From: Desulfobacteraceae bacterium
Lineage (GTDB): Bacteria; Desulfobacterota; Desulfobacteria; Desulfobacterales; BuS5
Direction: 5' to 3'
DNA length: 15,556 nucleotides
Assembly: GCA_030592105.1 (NCBI GenBank)
Contig: JAUVKE010000023.1
Location: 1-15,556 of the forward strand
Shown here: piece by piece, positions 8,584-14,447 of the stretch
Numbering within the stretch: position 1 is the first letter of the stretch
Layout of the letters: each line of letters begins with the position of its first letter
Program-made: the position numbers and the translations under genes
The notes under the pieces: model-generated
The model's input: the letters and a program-made list of their open reading frames with translations, nothing else
The model's database searches: none
What the model was told of the DNA's origin: nothing

Positions 8584-9258
8584 ATGGACATTTTCGAAGC
8601 TATAACAAAACGGAAAAGTATAAGAAATTATTTACCTGATCCTGTATCAAAAGATCTGTTAAAAAAAGTATTACAAATTGCTGTACAAGCTCCCTCTGCC
8701 ATGAATACACAACCCTGGGAATTTACTGTTGTTGCCGGAGACGTTATTGAAAATATCAGGAAAGAGAATGTTAAAAAGCTAAGGGCTAATATTACTCCTG
8801 AACCTGAGTTCGATTATGTTGACTGGCCATCTGACAGTGAGTATCGTAGCAGGCAGGTTGCTCTTGGCAAGCAGCTCTTTAAGCTCATGGGGATAGAACG
8901 GGGCGATAAAGAAAAAAGAACTCAATGGTCAGAGCGGGGATTCCGTTTTTTTGATGCTCCTGCTGCAATTATTATTACAGCTGATCGTCTTCTGACTTTG
9001 ATGGCTCCCCCTGCCCTCGATATAGGGGCAGTAATGCAGAGTATATGTCTTGCTGCCATGCACTTGAATTTAGGAACATGTATTGAAAACCAGAGTATAA
9101 TGTATCCGGATGTTATACGGAAATATGCGGATATACCAGAATCCCGAATGCTTATAACATCTATTGCCATTGGCCATCCCGATGCTGACTTTCCTGCAAA
9201 CAAGGTGGAGAGTGAAAGAGAACCGGTGGATAGCGTAACAACATGGTGCGGATTATAA
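8584..9258 (+). CDS. Nitroreductase family FMN-dependent oxidoreductase
   Basis: A flavoenzyme of the nitroreductase fold; members reduce nitro compounds, quinones or other substrates using NAD(P)H, usually as homodimers. At 224 residues it has the N-terminal FMN-phosphate-binding KRKSIRNYLPDPV (9-21), PSAMNTQPWEFTVV (37-50), a central helix DIGAVMQSICLAAMHLNLGTC (146-166), and the C-terminal AIGHPD (195-200). The insertion of about 71-120, rich in charged residues, lies where family members differ and set substrate choice. The start has a good Shine-Dalgarno (AAGGATGAAACC then ATG). It is a single-gene unit, divergent from lpxC and convergent with the 61-residue gene. The physiological substrate cannot be assigned. 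Confidence 0.9.
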   Translation: MDIFEAITKRKSIRNYLPDPVSKDLLKKVLQIAVQAPSAMNTQPWEFTVVAGDVIENIRKENVKKLRANITPEPEFDYVDWPSDSEYRSRQVALGKQLFKLMGIERGDKEKRTQWSERGFRFFDAPAAIIITADRLLTLMAPPALDIGAVMQSICLAAMHLNLGTCIENQSIMYPDVIRKYADIPESRMLITSIAIGHPDADFPANKVESEREPVDSVTTWCGL

Positions 9259-9270
9259 GAAAACGGGATT

Positions 9271-9456
9271 TTAATCCTGGCTTTTATCCTGCGGGTTATT
9301 ATCAGTGTTTTCTTTGTTTTTTACTGCCTGTTCTACAGTGGCGTAAATTTCTTTAAACACTTCATGGAAACCTGATGGTGAAAGCCTTCCCATTTCAATA
9401 AATTTAACAACTATCTCTTTTGTCACTTTTAGGATCTGTTCATCTGTTGATGCCAT
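9271..9456 (-). CDS. Small conserved-looking protein of unknown function (61 aa)
   Basis: Not a family I can name with confidence. The first 45 residues look like a compact helical domain, with ILKVTKEIVVKFIEMGRLS then FHEVFKEIYATVEQAV. The tail (47-61) is polar and probably disordered. The pattern of a leading helix, a short SPSGF turn and a second amphipathic helix is reminiscent of the N-terminal part of MucR/Ros-type regulators, but no zinc-finger follows, so that is only a suggestion. It converges on the nitroreductase with 12 bases between stops. No strong Shine-Dalgarno precedes the ATG. Codon use and the clean amphipathic pattern make a real gene likely. Confidence 0.65.
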   Translation of the reverse strand: MASTDEQILKVTKEIVVKFIEMGRLSPSGFHEVFKEIYATVEQAVKNKENTDNNPQDKSQD

Positions 9457-9533
9457 TTAAAATTACTGAGTTTATTAAGTATTGAAGCATAAATGATACT
9501 ATTGAGCTATTTGAAAGGTGCTGATTCCAGACA

Positions 9534-9566
9534 CGCTTCAGGTATAATCATATTATAGCTGAAGCG
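9534..9566. repeat. Long near-perfect hairpin (8 bp + mismatch + 6 bp)
   Basis: CGCTTCAG (9534-9541) pairs with CTGAAGCG (9559-9566). A single G-G mismatch (9542/9558) follows, then TATAAT (9543-9548) pairs with ATTATA (9552-9557) around a 3-base loop. It also contains a perfect TATAAT hexamer, so it could overlap a promoter. No T-run follows. Confidence 0.7.
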
Positions 9567-9609
9567 ATGTCTTTTAGCTGAATAGCTACACATAAATTAT
9601 ATAACCAGC

Positions 9610-9625
9610 ATGCCCTGTCGGGCAT
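9610..9625. repeat. Short hairpin ATGCCC/GGGCAT
   Basis: A 6-base stem (9610-9615 with 9620-9625) with loop TGTC. It is one of three inverted repeats in the region before queF. It is not followed by a T-run on the plus strand. Confidence 0.5.
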
Positions 9626-9655
9626 AACAAAATATGAAAATGAAATAGCGTTTAG

Positions 9656-9718
9656 TGGCATTTTATAAATTAGTAGAATTTCTTAATTCATAATTTATCA
9701 TTTTCTTCTAAAATGCCA
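9656..9718. repeat. Bipartite inverted repeat upstream of queF
   Basis: TGGCATTTTA (9656-9665) is exactly complementary to TAAAATGCCA (9709-9718). Directly inside, TAAATTA (9666-9672) pairs with TAATTTA (9691-9697), leaving an 11-base bulge on one side and an 18-base loop. The total of 17 pairs is more than expected by chance for a 63-base segment, although the DNA is AT-rich. It ends 56 bases before the queF start. Confidence 0.6.
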
Positions 9719-9774
9719 TGGAAAGCCTGATGGTGTCAAGGCAGGATAAACAGAAAAGGTAGCTTTTATTTCAA

Positions 9775-10161
9775 ATGTCTGAAAAAAAAATAAATTACAA
9801 TATTAAATCTCCGGATCGGGTCGATTCCGGTCTCCTTGAGGCCATGGAATATGGCTACAGGGAGAAACGGGATATTGATATAACAATTTGTCAGCCTGAA
9901 TTTACTTCTGTATGCCCAATGACAGGTTTGCCGGATTTTGGGTCTATAATTGTAAAGTACACCCCTGGTTTAAAGATCATTGAGCTGAAATCGTTGAAGA
10001 TTTATCTGTTGCAATACAGAAATGTGGGGATATTTTATGAACATGTTGTTAACCGGATATTAGATGATCTTGTTGCTGCATTATCTCCAAAATGTATGGA
10101 GGTTACTGGGGAATTCACTGCCAGGGGTGGAATCAGCACCAGTGTCAGGGCTGTTTTTTAA
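9775..10161 (+). CDS. queF: NADPH-dependent 7-cyano-7-deazaguanine reductase
   Basis: Reduces preQ0 to preQ1 in the queuosine tRNA-modification pathway. At 128 residues it is the single-domain, Bacillus-type form. Catalytic residues are visible at the expected spacing: C47 in TSVCPMTG forms the thioimide with substrate, D54 is in GLPDFG, E70 and S73-L74-K75 lie in the QueF motif (ELKSLKIYL), and H90/E89 are in FYEHVVNRI. These positions are each eight below the B. subtilis numbering. The Shine-Dalgarno is poor: AAAAGG lies 15 bases upstream within a small hairpin. In-frame upstream sequence hits a TAG, so this ATG is the only sensible start. The 3' end overlaps the convergent dusB by 17 bases. 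Confidence 0.97.
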   Translation: MSEKKINYNIKSPDRVDSGLLEAMEYGYREKRDIDITICQPEFTSVCPMTGLPDFGSIIVKYTPGLKIIELKSLKIYLLQYRNVGIFYEHVVNRILDDLVAALSPKCMEVTGEFTARGGISTSVRAVF

Positions 10162-11140
10162 GAAAATTCTGATAATCTTTAATAAGCTTTAATGCTTCAG
10201 CTTCAGAGGAGATGTGGTTTATTGCTTTGCGGAATTTGCTGCTATTGGTAAAGCCCTTTATAAACCAGCAGAGTCGGCTTCGCATCATAAAGCAAGCCTG
10301 CTTTTCACCAAAATATTTAACAGAAGTCTTTAAATATTTTCTAATTATTTCAAAATGTTCGGCAATATTCAGTTCAATCGTTTCATTTCCATTCATCAAG
10401 GAGATGACCTGGGCAAAAATCAGGGGGTTTCCAATGGCGGCTCTCCCTATCATAATAAAATCACAGCCTGTTTCTTTTTGCATTTTAACCGCATCAGAGG
10501 GTCTGCATATATCTCCATTTCCTATAACCGGAATGGTTATTTTTTTTTTTATTTTGGTAATAACTGACCAGTCGGCATTTCCGGCAAAACCCTGTGAAGC
10601 GCTTCTGGGGTGTATTGCGACTGCATCTACTCCGCAATCCTGGGCTATTTGGGCTATTAATAAGGCCTGGTCCCCTGATTTATCCCACCCTGATCTTATT
10701 TTTATTGTAAGAGGTATTTTTATCGCTTTTTTTACGGCACTTATTACAGACGCGGCTTTATCCTGATCTTTCATAAGAGCAGCACCTGCCCCTGTTTTAA
10801 TAATTTTTTTTACGGCGCAGCCGAAGTTAATGTCGATTATGTCAGCCCCTGTATCCTCTACGATCCTGGCTGCTTCGGCCATAATATGCGGATCAGTTCC
10901 GAAAATTTGAACAGAAAGTGGCTTTTCATCGGGACTGCTTCCGGCAAGTTCTTCAGTTTTTTTCGATTTATAAACCAGCCCATTGGAACTTATCATCTCT
11001 GAACATACAAGCCCGCAGCCTGCTTCTTTTGCAAGGAGTCTTAATGGTAGATTTGAGATTCCCGCAAGGGGGGCAAAAACAGTATTATTATTTAAAAAAA
11101 CAGAGCCGATTCGTAAAGGTTCAGGTTGTGTAATATTCAT
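10145..11140 (-). CDS. dusB: tRNA-dihydrouridine synthase (DusB-type)
   Basis: A flavin enzyme that reduces uridines in tRNA D-loops. The 331 residues form a TIM barrel starting with VFAPLAGISNLPLR (21-34), an FMN-site signature. The SVQIFG segment (76-81) is present. The catalytic cysteine C108 lies in INFGCAVKKI. KIRSGWD (147-153), H177 (AIHPRSASQG), GNGDI (207-211) and GRAAIGNPLIF (232-242) complete the flavin and phosphate sites, and a helical tRNA-binding domain follows from about 250. Oddly, the residue after C108 is alanine, where the family normally has proline (GCP). The DusB assignment over DusA/C rests on the barrel motifs and is likely but not certain. It converges on queF with a 17-base overlap. 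Both encode tRNA-modification enzymes but are on opposite strands. Confidence 0.94.
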   Translation of the reverse strand: MNITQPEPLRIGSVFLNNNTVFAPLAGISNLPLRLLAKEAGCGLVCSEMISSNGLVYKSKKTEELAGSSPDEKPLSVQIFGTDPHIMAEAARIVEDTGADIIDINFGCAVKKIIKTGAGAALMKDQDKAASVISAVKKAIKIPLTIKIRSGWDKSGDQALLIAQIAQDCGVDAVAIHPRSASQGFAGNADWSVITKIKKKITIPVIGNGDICRPSDAVKMQKETGCDFIMIGRAAIGNPLIFAQVISLMNGNETIELNIAEHFEIIRKYLKTSVKYFGEKQACFMMRSRLCWFIKGFTNSSKFRKAINHISSEAEALKLIKDYQNFLKKQP

Positions 11141-11154
11141 GGCAAAAAGAGTTA

Positions 11155-11254
11155 TAGGCCTTAAGATAAAGATTTTGGGTGCGTTATCGCCGCCTGCGTA
11201 TTACAATACGCCTTCCTCCCTCTGGCCTTCCCAAAATCATTATCTTAAGGCCTA
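11155..11254. mobile_element. MITE-like element: 25-base terminal inverted repeats flanking 50 bases
   Basis: The left arm 11155-11179 and the right arm 11230-11254 are reverse complements at 24 of 25 positions (they differ only at A11170/T11240 versus perfect pairing). The ends are TAGGCCTTAAG and CTTAAGGCCTA. If TA is a target duplication, the element is 96 bases (11157-11252) beginning GGCC, as expected for non-autonomous IS630/mariner-type insertions. An inner hairpin, GCGTATT/AATACGC (11196-11202 with 11205-11211), sits in the 50-base centre. The right arm forms the last codons and stop of the DUF1848 gene. It has no coding capacity. An alternative reading is a large stem acting as a terminator after DUF1848; no T-run supports this. 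Confidence 0.55.
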
Positions 11255-12144
11255 ATTGACTTTGGATAGTGCTTTGAAACAGGGTTTGCATAACAAAAAA
11301 GGCAATTATGATAACATGGGTGAAGGTGGTATGAGCCGATATCAATTGAGATTTTGCACCCGCATCCGCTATTTACTCTTTGCCCTGTATCTTTTCTTAG
11401 AGATAGTTTTCCTCCGAATAGATCCATCAGCAAATTATTGGGTATGCAGGAACTGTTTGTAATCCCGGAATCTGGAGGAAGGGCGTTAACCAGCTCTTTT
11501 TCGCAGCAGGTTAAGAGTTGAATTTTTTTTTTATTAAGTATTTTTTCCATTTTAAGGAGGATATTTATCTTTTTTCCCATGGGAGGATCAATAAAAGAAA
11601 AATTTTCCATGATGGAAGTCCTCTTTTTTATTTTTTTGTAATGATCCATGAAACTTGTAATGCAGCGTTTTATACCATATTGTGAGGCTTGGGATACGAT
11701 ATATTTAAAGTCATGGAGATTGTTATTCATCTCTAATTCATCGGTTTTAAAAAAACAGACAGGGTCAAACCTGAGATTAATACTCTCTGATCCAAAATTA
11801 GAGGAGAGATAATCGAGTTGTTTTAAACGCTGGTTTAAGGGGGGGACATTGGGCTCAAGGAGTTTTGACTCTGAATTAATTGTAAAATTGAAAAACAGGT
11901 TGTACCCTTTATGCTGCAGTTTTTGACCATATTCCCTTTTAATAAAAACCTCAAAATTTTTTGACCAGAAAACTATTGTATGAACTTTATCAGGTGTGTT
12001 ATTGATTATGGAAACTTTTTGATTAAAAGGGTTTCTGGTTTTAAAAAATCCTTTTTTGATCTGTTCCATGAACCACACCATGTAGAACGCAGGTATATCT
12101 GTTCTTCTTGAGGCGGAGATTACTATTTTGCAGGGGGGTTTCAT
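11245..12144 (-). CDS. DUF1848 domain-containing protein
   Basis: Recognised by its opening VISASRRTDIPAFYMVWFME (8-27), the following KTRNPF and IVFWSKNFEVF (57-67), LRFDPV (124-129) and a C-terminal cysteine motif C277-x3-C281-x2-C284 (in YHNCLFCYANP). The family function is not established. C-x3-C-x2-C is the spacing used by radical SAM enzymes to bind a 4Fe-4S cluster, though here it lies at the C-terminus instead of the N-terminus. Further cysteines (C213, C214, C233, C261, C263) could add to metal binding. The length, 299 residues, is normal. The last residues are encoded by the right arm of a MITE-like element, so the native C-terminus may have been altered by its insertion, beyond the cysteine motif. 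It follows the 115-residue gene by 33 bases on the same strand, a probable two-gene operon. Confidence 0.88.
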   Translation of the reverse strand: MKPPCKIVISASRRTDIPAFYMVWFMEQIKKGFFKTRNPFNQKVSIINNTPDKVHTIVFWSKNFEVFIKREYGQKLQHKGYNLFFNFTINSESKLLEPNVPPLNQRLKQLDYLSSNFGSESINLRFDPVCFFKTDELEMNNNLHDFKYIVSQASQYGIKRCITSFMDHYKKIKKRTSIMENFSFIDPPMGKKINILLKMEKILNKKKIQLLTCCEKELVNALPPDSGITNSSCIPNNLLMDLFGGKLSLRKDTGQRVNSGCGCKISIDIGSYHLHPCYHNCLFCYANPVSKHYPKSIRP

Positions 12145-12177
12145 ATAAAGGTTGATGGGGTTGATAGTAAACAGTAT

Positions 12178-12525
12178 TTATGTTTGAGAATGCTTGCCGG
12201 CCATATGATCGAAAATAGAAATTACACTACCATTTTTTTTTGAGGCATTTTTTTTGAGGCCGTTTTCTGCAATACCGTGTGCTATGGTTTTTTTAGGTTC
12301 GGCAACTTTTTCAAGCCTCATTTTCTTCCCATTCATGGTAAACTCAGCTCCATCAATATAAGAACCCCTTAACGTCCATATAGCTGTGTGAAGAGGAATT
12401 TGAAGAATGAGTAGTTTGATGTTAAACCAGTCTTTTTTAACATCAGGTGTTATCTCCTCGATTCTTGCAAAGGCAAGGGGCTTATCTTCACTGTAAATAA
12501 GAACAATATCAGAAATTTTTGCCAT
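12178..12525 (-). CDS. Hypothetical protein, 115 aa
   Basis: No family recognised with confidence. Residues 1-75 look like a folded beta-rich domain (ISDIVLIYSEDKPLAFARIEEI, then WFNIKLLILQIPLHTAIWTL, then EFTMNGKKMRLEKV). The rest is lysine- and asparagine-rich and probably flexible. There is no signal peptide or membrane segment. I would expect homologues mainly in Desulfobacterota; this is inference. The start follows GGGATACC, a weak Shine-Dalgarno. It lies 33 bases upstream of the DUF1848 gene in the same direction and is divergent from the Hpt gene. Confidence 0.75.
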   Translation of the reverse strand: MAKISDIVLIYSEDKPLAFARIEEITPDVKKDWFNIKLLILQIPLHTAIWTLRGSYIDGAEFTMNGKKMRLEKVAEPKKTIAHGIAENGLKKNASKKNGSVISIFDHMAGKHSQT

Positions 12526-12593
12526 GGTATCCCGTTTATCGTGTGGTTAATTTTATAAGTTGATTTTATCAATATCCAACATATTAAATGCTT

Positions 12594-12636
12594 TATAATA
12601 TATTAATTTGTATTATTGTTCAAGTTTAAATAAATT
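12594..12636 (+). promoter_or_regulatory. Candidate promoter region for the Hpt gene
   Basis: Two overlapping candidates exist. A perfect -10 hexamer, TATAAT, is at 12594-12599 without an obvious -35. Alternatively TTGTAT (12608-12613), a 17-base spacer and TAAATT (12631-12636) form a fair sigma-70 pair. The AGGAGA Shine-Dalgarno follows at 12661-12666. The region is very AT-rich, so chance matches are likely. Confidence 0.35.
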
Positions 12637-12671
12637 TGTTTTTATGACATATATAAAAATAGGAGACATTT

Positions 12672-12989
12672 ATGAAGCTGAGTGAAATAGCAGAACGTCT
12701 TGGCCTGGACATGGAAGATATAAAGGAGCTGATGGGGCTTTATCTGGAAACAACAGGATCAGACCTTAAAGAATTAAAAATGGCTATTGAATCAAAAGAT
12801 TCTGAAGAGGCTCACAAAAAAGCTCATTCTATTACAGGTGCATCGGGAAATCTTGGCCTTACAGAGCTTCATGAAATTGCCGCTAAAATAAATGATCTTG
12901 CCCGTGGGAACAATCTTGATGGAATTGAATCCATGGTTGAGGAGTTTTCAGAAAAATTTAATCAATTGATTAAGGATCTTGGTTTATAA
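12672..12989 (+). CDS. Hpt domain (histidine phosphotransfer) protein
   Basis: A stand-alone Hpt protein of 105 residues, which would carry a phosphoryl group between receivers in a multi-step phosphorelay in the cytoplasm. The phospho-histidine is H52, in the signature AHSITGASGNLGLTEL (51-66). Four to five amphipathic helices are predicted by pattern around it, including an extra N-terminal helix (1-26). It has a good Shine-Dalgarno (AGGAGA, seven bases upstream). No hybrid kinase or receiver is encoded next to it; the nearest two-component pair is about 6 kb away on the other strand, so its partners are unknown. The stop codon lies within the first unit of a 10-base tandem repeat. Confidence 0.9.
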   Translation: MKLSEIAERLGLDMEDIKELMGLYLETTGSDLKELKMAIESKDSEEAHKKAHSITGASGNLGLTELHEIAAKINDLARGNNLDGIESMVEEFSEKFNQLIKDLGL

Positions 12990-13034
12990 ATCAGTATAAA
13001 TCAGTATAAATCAGTATAAATCAGTATAAATCAG
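12985..13034. repeat. Five exact tandem copies of TATAAATCAG
   Basis: Units run 12985-12994, 12995-13004, 13005-13014, 13015-13024 and 13025-13034, all identical. The first supplies the last codon and stop of the Hpt gene. The period of 10 bases is close to one helical turn, which would place any protein contacts on one face. It could equally be a slippage-prone microsatellite. It contains stop codons, so copy changes would not alter either flanking protein. Confidence 0.95.
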
Positions 13035-13089
13035 AATTGTTTTTTATCCGGTGTTTGATACTTAAAATATATGCAGGTGTGGAGAAAAA

Positions 13090-13326
13090 ATGGGCGTAAT
13101 AAGAATGACAGGGGAAATAAGAACTGATTATGATTGTGAAGTTTCGGGGCTTCCATCTGAGAGGTGGGGAGAGGCGGTTTTTCAAATAGGAGATGAGGAG
13201 ATAGTTTTAGAAGTCAGCGTTGAAGAGGATGTTATCGTGGCTATAATGGCCGGAGAAGGTGCAGTTTGGAAAGGGACATTAAAGGGGCTGAAAGAGCTTT
13301 TAAAGGGTGAAATAAGAGCGAAATAG
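13090..13326 (+). CDS. Hypothetical protein, 78 aa
   Basis: Not recognised. It is an acidic, probably beta-rich small protein: GEAVFQIGDEEIVLEVSVEE is a strand-like run, followed by VIVAIMAGEGAVWKG and a C-terminal amphipathic helix (LKGLKELLKGEIRAK). There is no signal peptide. The start follows GGAG with a five-base spacer (an internal Met at codon 6 is less well placed). It lies 55 bases past the 10-base tandem repeat and may be co-transcribed with the Hpt gene. It converges with the hydrolase gene. Confidence 0.72.
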   Translation: MGVIRMTGEIRTDYDCEVSGLPSERWGEAVFQIGDEEIVLEVSVEEDVIVAIMAGEGAVWKGTLKGLKELLKGEIRAK

Positions 13327-13416
13327 AAAAAGGATTCTGTTTTTTCAGGGGGCTTTTCAACAAAGACCACCAACGGGTACAAAAGTGGCACTATCATTAT
13401 TGTATTGTAAAAATAT

Positions 13417-14019
13417 CTATAAACAGGATGCAATAATTGCTTCGAGTTGTCGGGTATATCCTCCGTAAAAATGGTCAGCTCCCTGTATGATTTCAAGGCG
13501 GGCATTATGCTTGTGCATGGGAATTACTTTTTCTATGATGTCAGATCGTGCTATACCATCTTCGCTCCCTGTTACCACAAGCTTTAATCCTGATAAAGAA
13601 GAAAACTGTTTAAAATCGTAAATAAGCACAGGGGGAGAGACCATGATTATGCTGTTAACTGACAGCCCATTACTTACTGCCTGGGCAATCACCCAGGAGC
13701 CAAAAGAAAATCCTGCAAGGTCGATCTGTTTTATTCCTGTTTTCTGGAGATATGAAATAGCATTTATAACATCTTTTTGTTCTCCAATGCCGTTTTCATA
13801 ATTTCCCTGGCTTTGCCCTACACCTTTGAAATTGAATTTTAATGTTGAAATTTTTTTTTGTTTATATGCATTTGCAATCGATTCAACCACATGATTATTC
13901 ATATTCCCCCCATGTTGCGGGTGCGGGTGGGCTATAACAACGCCTCTTTCTGCTGAGTCGGTTTCCAGCAGGCCTTCCAATGTATGTCCATCTGATTCAA
14001 ATTGAATTTTTTTTTCCAT
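13417..14019 (-). CDS. Alpha/beta hydrolase (COG2945-like)
   Basis: A 200-residue soluble hydrolase. The oxyanion-region motif IAHPHPQHGGNMNN (29-42) is characteristic of this small hydrolase group. The catalytic triad reads as S105 in the nucleophile elbow GFSFG (103-107), D154 in GSEDG, and H183 in GADHFY. The core strand and turn LKFNFKGVGQSQG (60-72) also fits. The substrate is unknown; members are annotated as esterases or dienelactone-hydrolase relatives. The start has GGAG eleven bases upstream. It appears monocistronic and converges with the 78-residue gene. There is no signal peptide, so it is cytoplasmic. Confidence 0.9.
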   Translation of the reverse strand: MEKKIQFESDGHTLEGLLETDSAERGVVIAHPHPQHGGNMNNHVVESIANAYKQKKISTLKFNFKGVGQSQGNYENGIGEQKDVINAISYLQKTGIKQIDLAGFSFGSWVIAQAVSNGLSVNSIIMVSPPVLIYDFKQFSSLSGLKLVVTGSEDGIARSDIIEKVIPMHKHNARLEIIQGADHFYGGYTRQLEAIIASCL

Positions 14020-14128
14020 AATTTTGATCGCTCCGTAAAAACGTTATTTTTTTCCTTATGTTGCCAAGCTTAAGCATTATGGTGAAGCCTTGCACTATAG
14101 ACCGTCACATAAATAATTTCAGCAATAG

Positions 14129-14212
14129 ACTGAGCTATAATAAAATTTAAAAACCTCTGAAACTCGCTGCGCTCAAACAGCCAGAGTTTTTTAAATTTCA
14201 CCATAGCTCAGT
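14129..14212. repeat. Inverted repeat, 31-base arms, with mirror-symmetric loop
   Basis: Arms 14129-14159 and 14182-14212 are reverse complements at 27 of 31 positions. Three of the four mismatches are A-C on the plus strand and become G-U in a minus-strand transcript, so the fold is stronger in RNA read leftward. The loop holds AAACTCGC TG CGCTCAAA (14160-14177), a mirror repeat around TG. The layout and the CTCGCTGCGCTC core resemble dispersed palindromic repeats seen in many genomes; that resemblance is from memory. Confidence 0.7.
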
Positions 14213-14305
14213 TTCGCCACCTGGCTTTATAAAATTTATTACCTGAACATCTATACCGGCAAAAGATGGGTTAAGCAGGTCTTCAGGACAGAGCTGTTCA
14301 CACAT
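14198..14305 (-). CDS. Small ORF, 35 aa, with strong ribosome binding site
   Basis: Not recognised. The ATG (14305) is preceded by GAGGAGG (14314-14320), the best Shine-Dalgarno in the window, with an ideal eight-base spacer. The 35 codons encode a protein starting MCEQLCPEDLLNPSFAGID and ending NFIKPGGETELW, then TGA. It has two cysteines near the N-terminus (C2, C6) and no signal peptide or membrane helix. The last codons fall in the right arm of the inverted repeat, so the transcript would enter a long hairpin just after the stop. It is divergent from the lysozyme gene. It could be a genuine small protein or a leader peptide; the chance occurrence of a perfect Shine-Dalgarno at ideal spacing is the main alternative. 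Confidence 0.55.
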   Translation of the reverse strand: MCEQLCPEDLLNPSFAGIDVQVINFIKPGGETELW

Positions 14306-14447
14306 AATTTAATCCTCCTCTTTATTGTATTTTTCATTATGAGTTGATATGTAAAATCAGAGATGAAAAATTAAACTATTTAAGAGGATTATAAGCTAAC
14401 TGGCGAAACAAACATTAGGTGCTTGAAAATAAGGGGGAAGAATATTT

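Larger units (their letters stand above)
9457..9774. other. Gene-free leader region upstream of queF with several hairpins
   Basis: This 318-base stretch separates the divergent 61-residue gene and queF. It holds three distinct inverted repeats (listed separately) and a small AAAAG/CTTTT hairpin at 9754-9767 just before queF. No protein-coding frame is convincing. A preQ1 riboswitch would be plausible before queF, but its consensus is not present. Confidence 0.6.
14020..14447. other. Intergenic stretch containing a repeat element and a small ORF
   Basis: This 428-base gap lies between the divergent hydrolase and lysozyme genes. It holds an 84-base inverted-repeat element (14129-14212), a 35-codon minus-strand ORF with a perfect Shine-Dalgarno (14198-14305), and a 9-base inverted pair GTTTCGCCA/TGGCGAAAC (14211-14219 with 14401-14409). 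The lysozyme Shine-Dalgarno, GGGGGAAG, ends eight bases before its ATG. No tRNA or other RNA gene was recognised. Confidence 0.6.

Noticed and set aside
9570..9774. preQ1 riboswitch before queF
   Set aside because: A string TAGCTACAC occurs near 9588, but the required P1 stem partner and A-rich tail pairing are not present, and the distance to the start is too large for a preQ1-I element.
12985..13034. CRISPR array
   Set aside because: The repeats are 10 bases and directly adjoining, without spacers, and no cas genes are near.
13182..13505. Minus-strand 107-codon open frame
   Set aside because: It overlaps the better-supported 78-residue gene and the hydrolase 3' end on incompatible frames.
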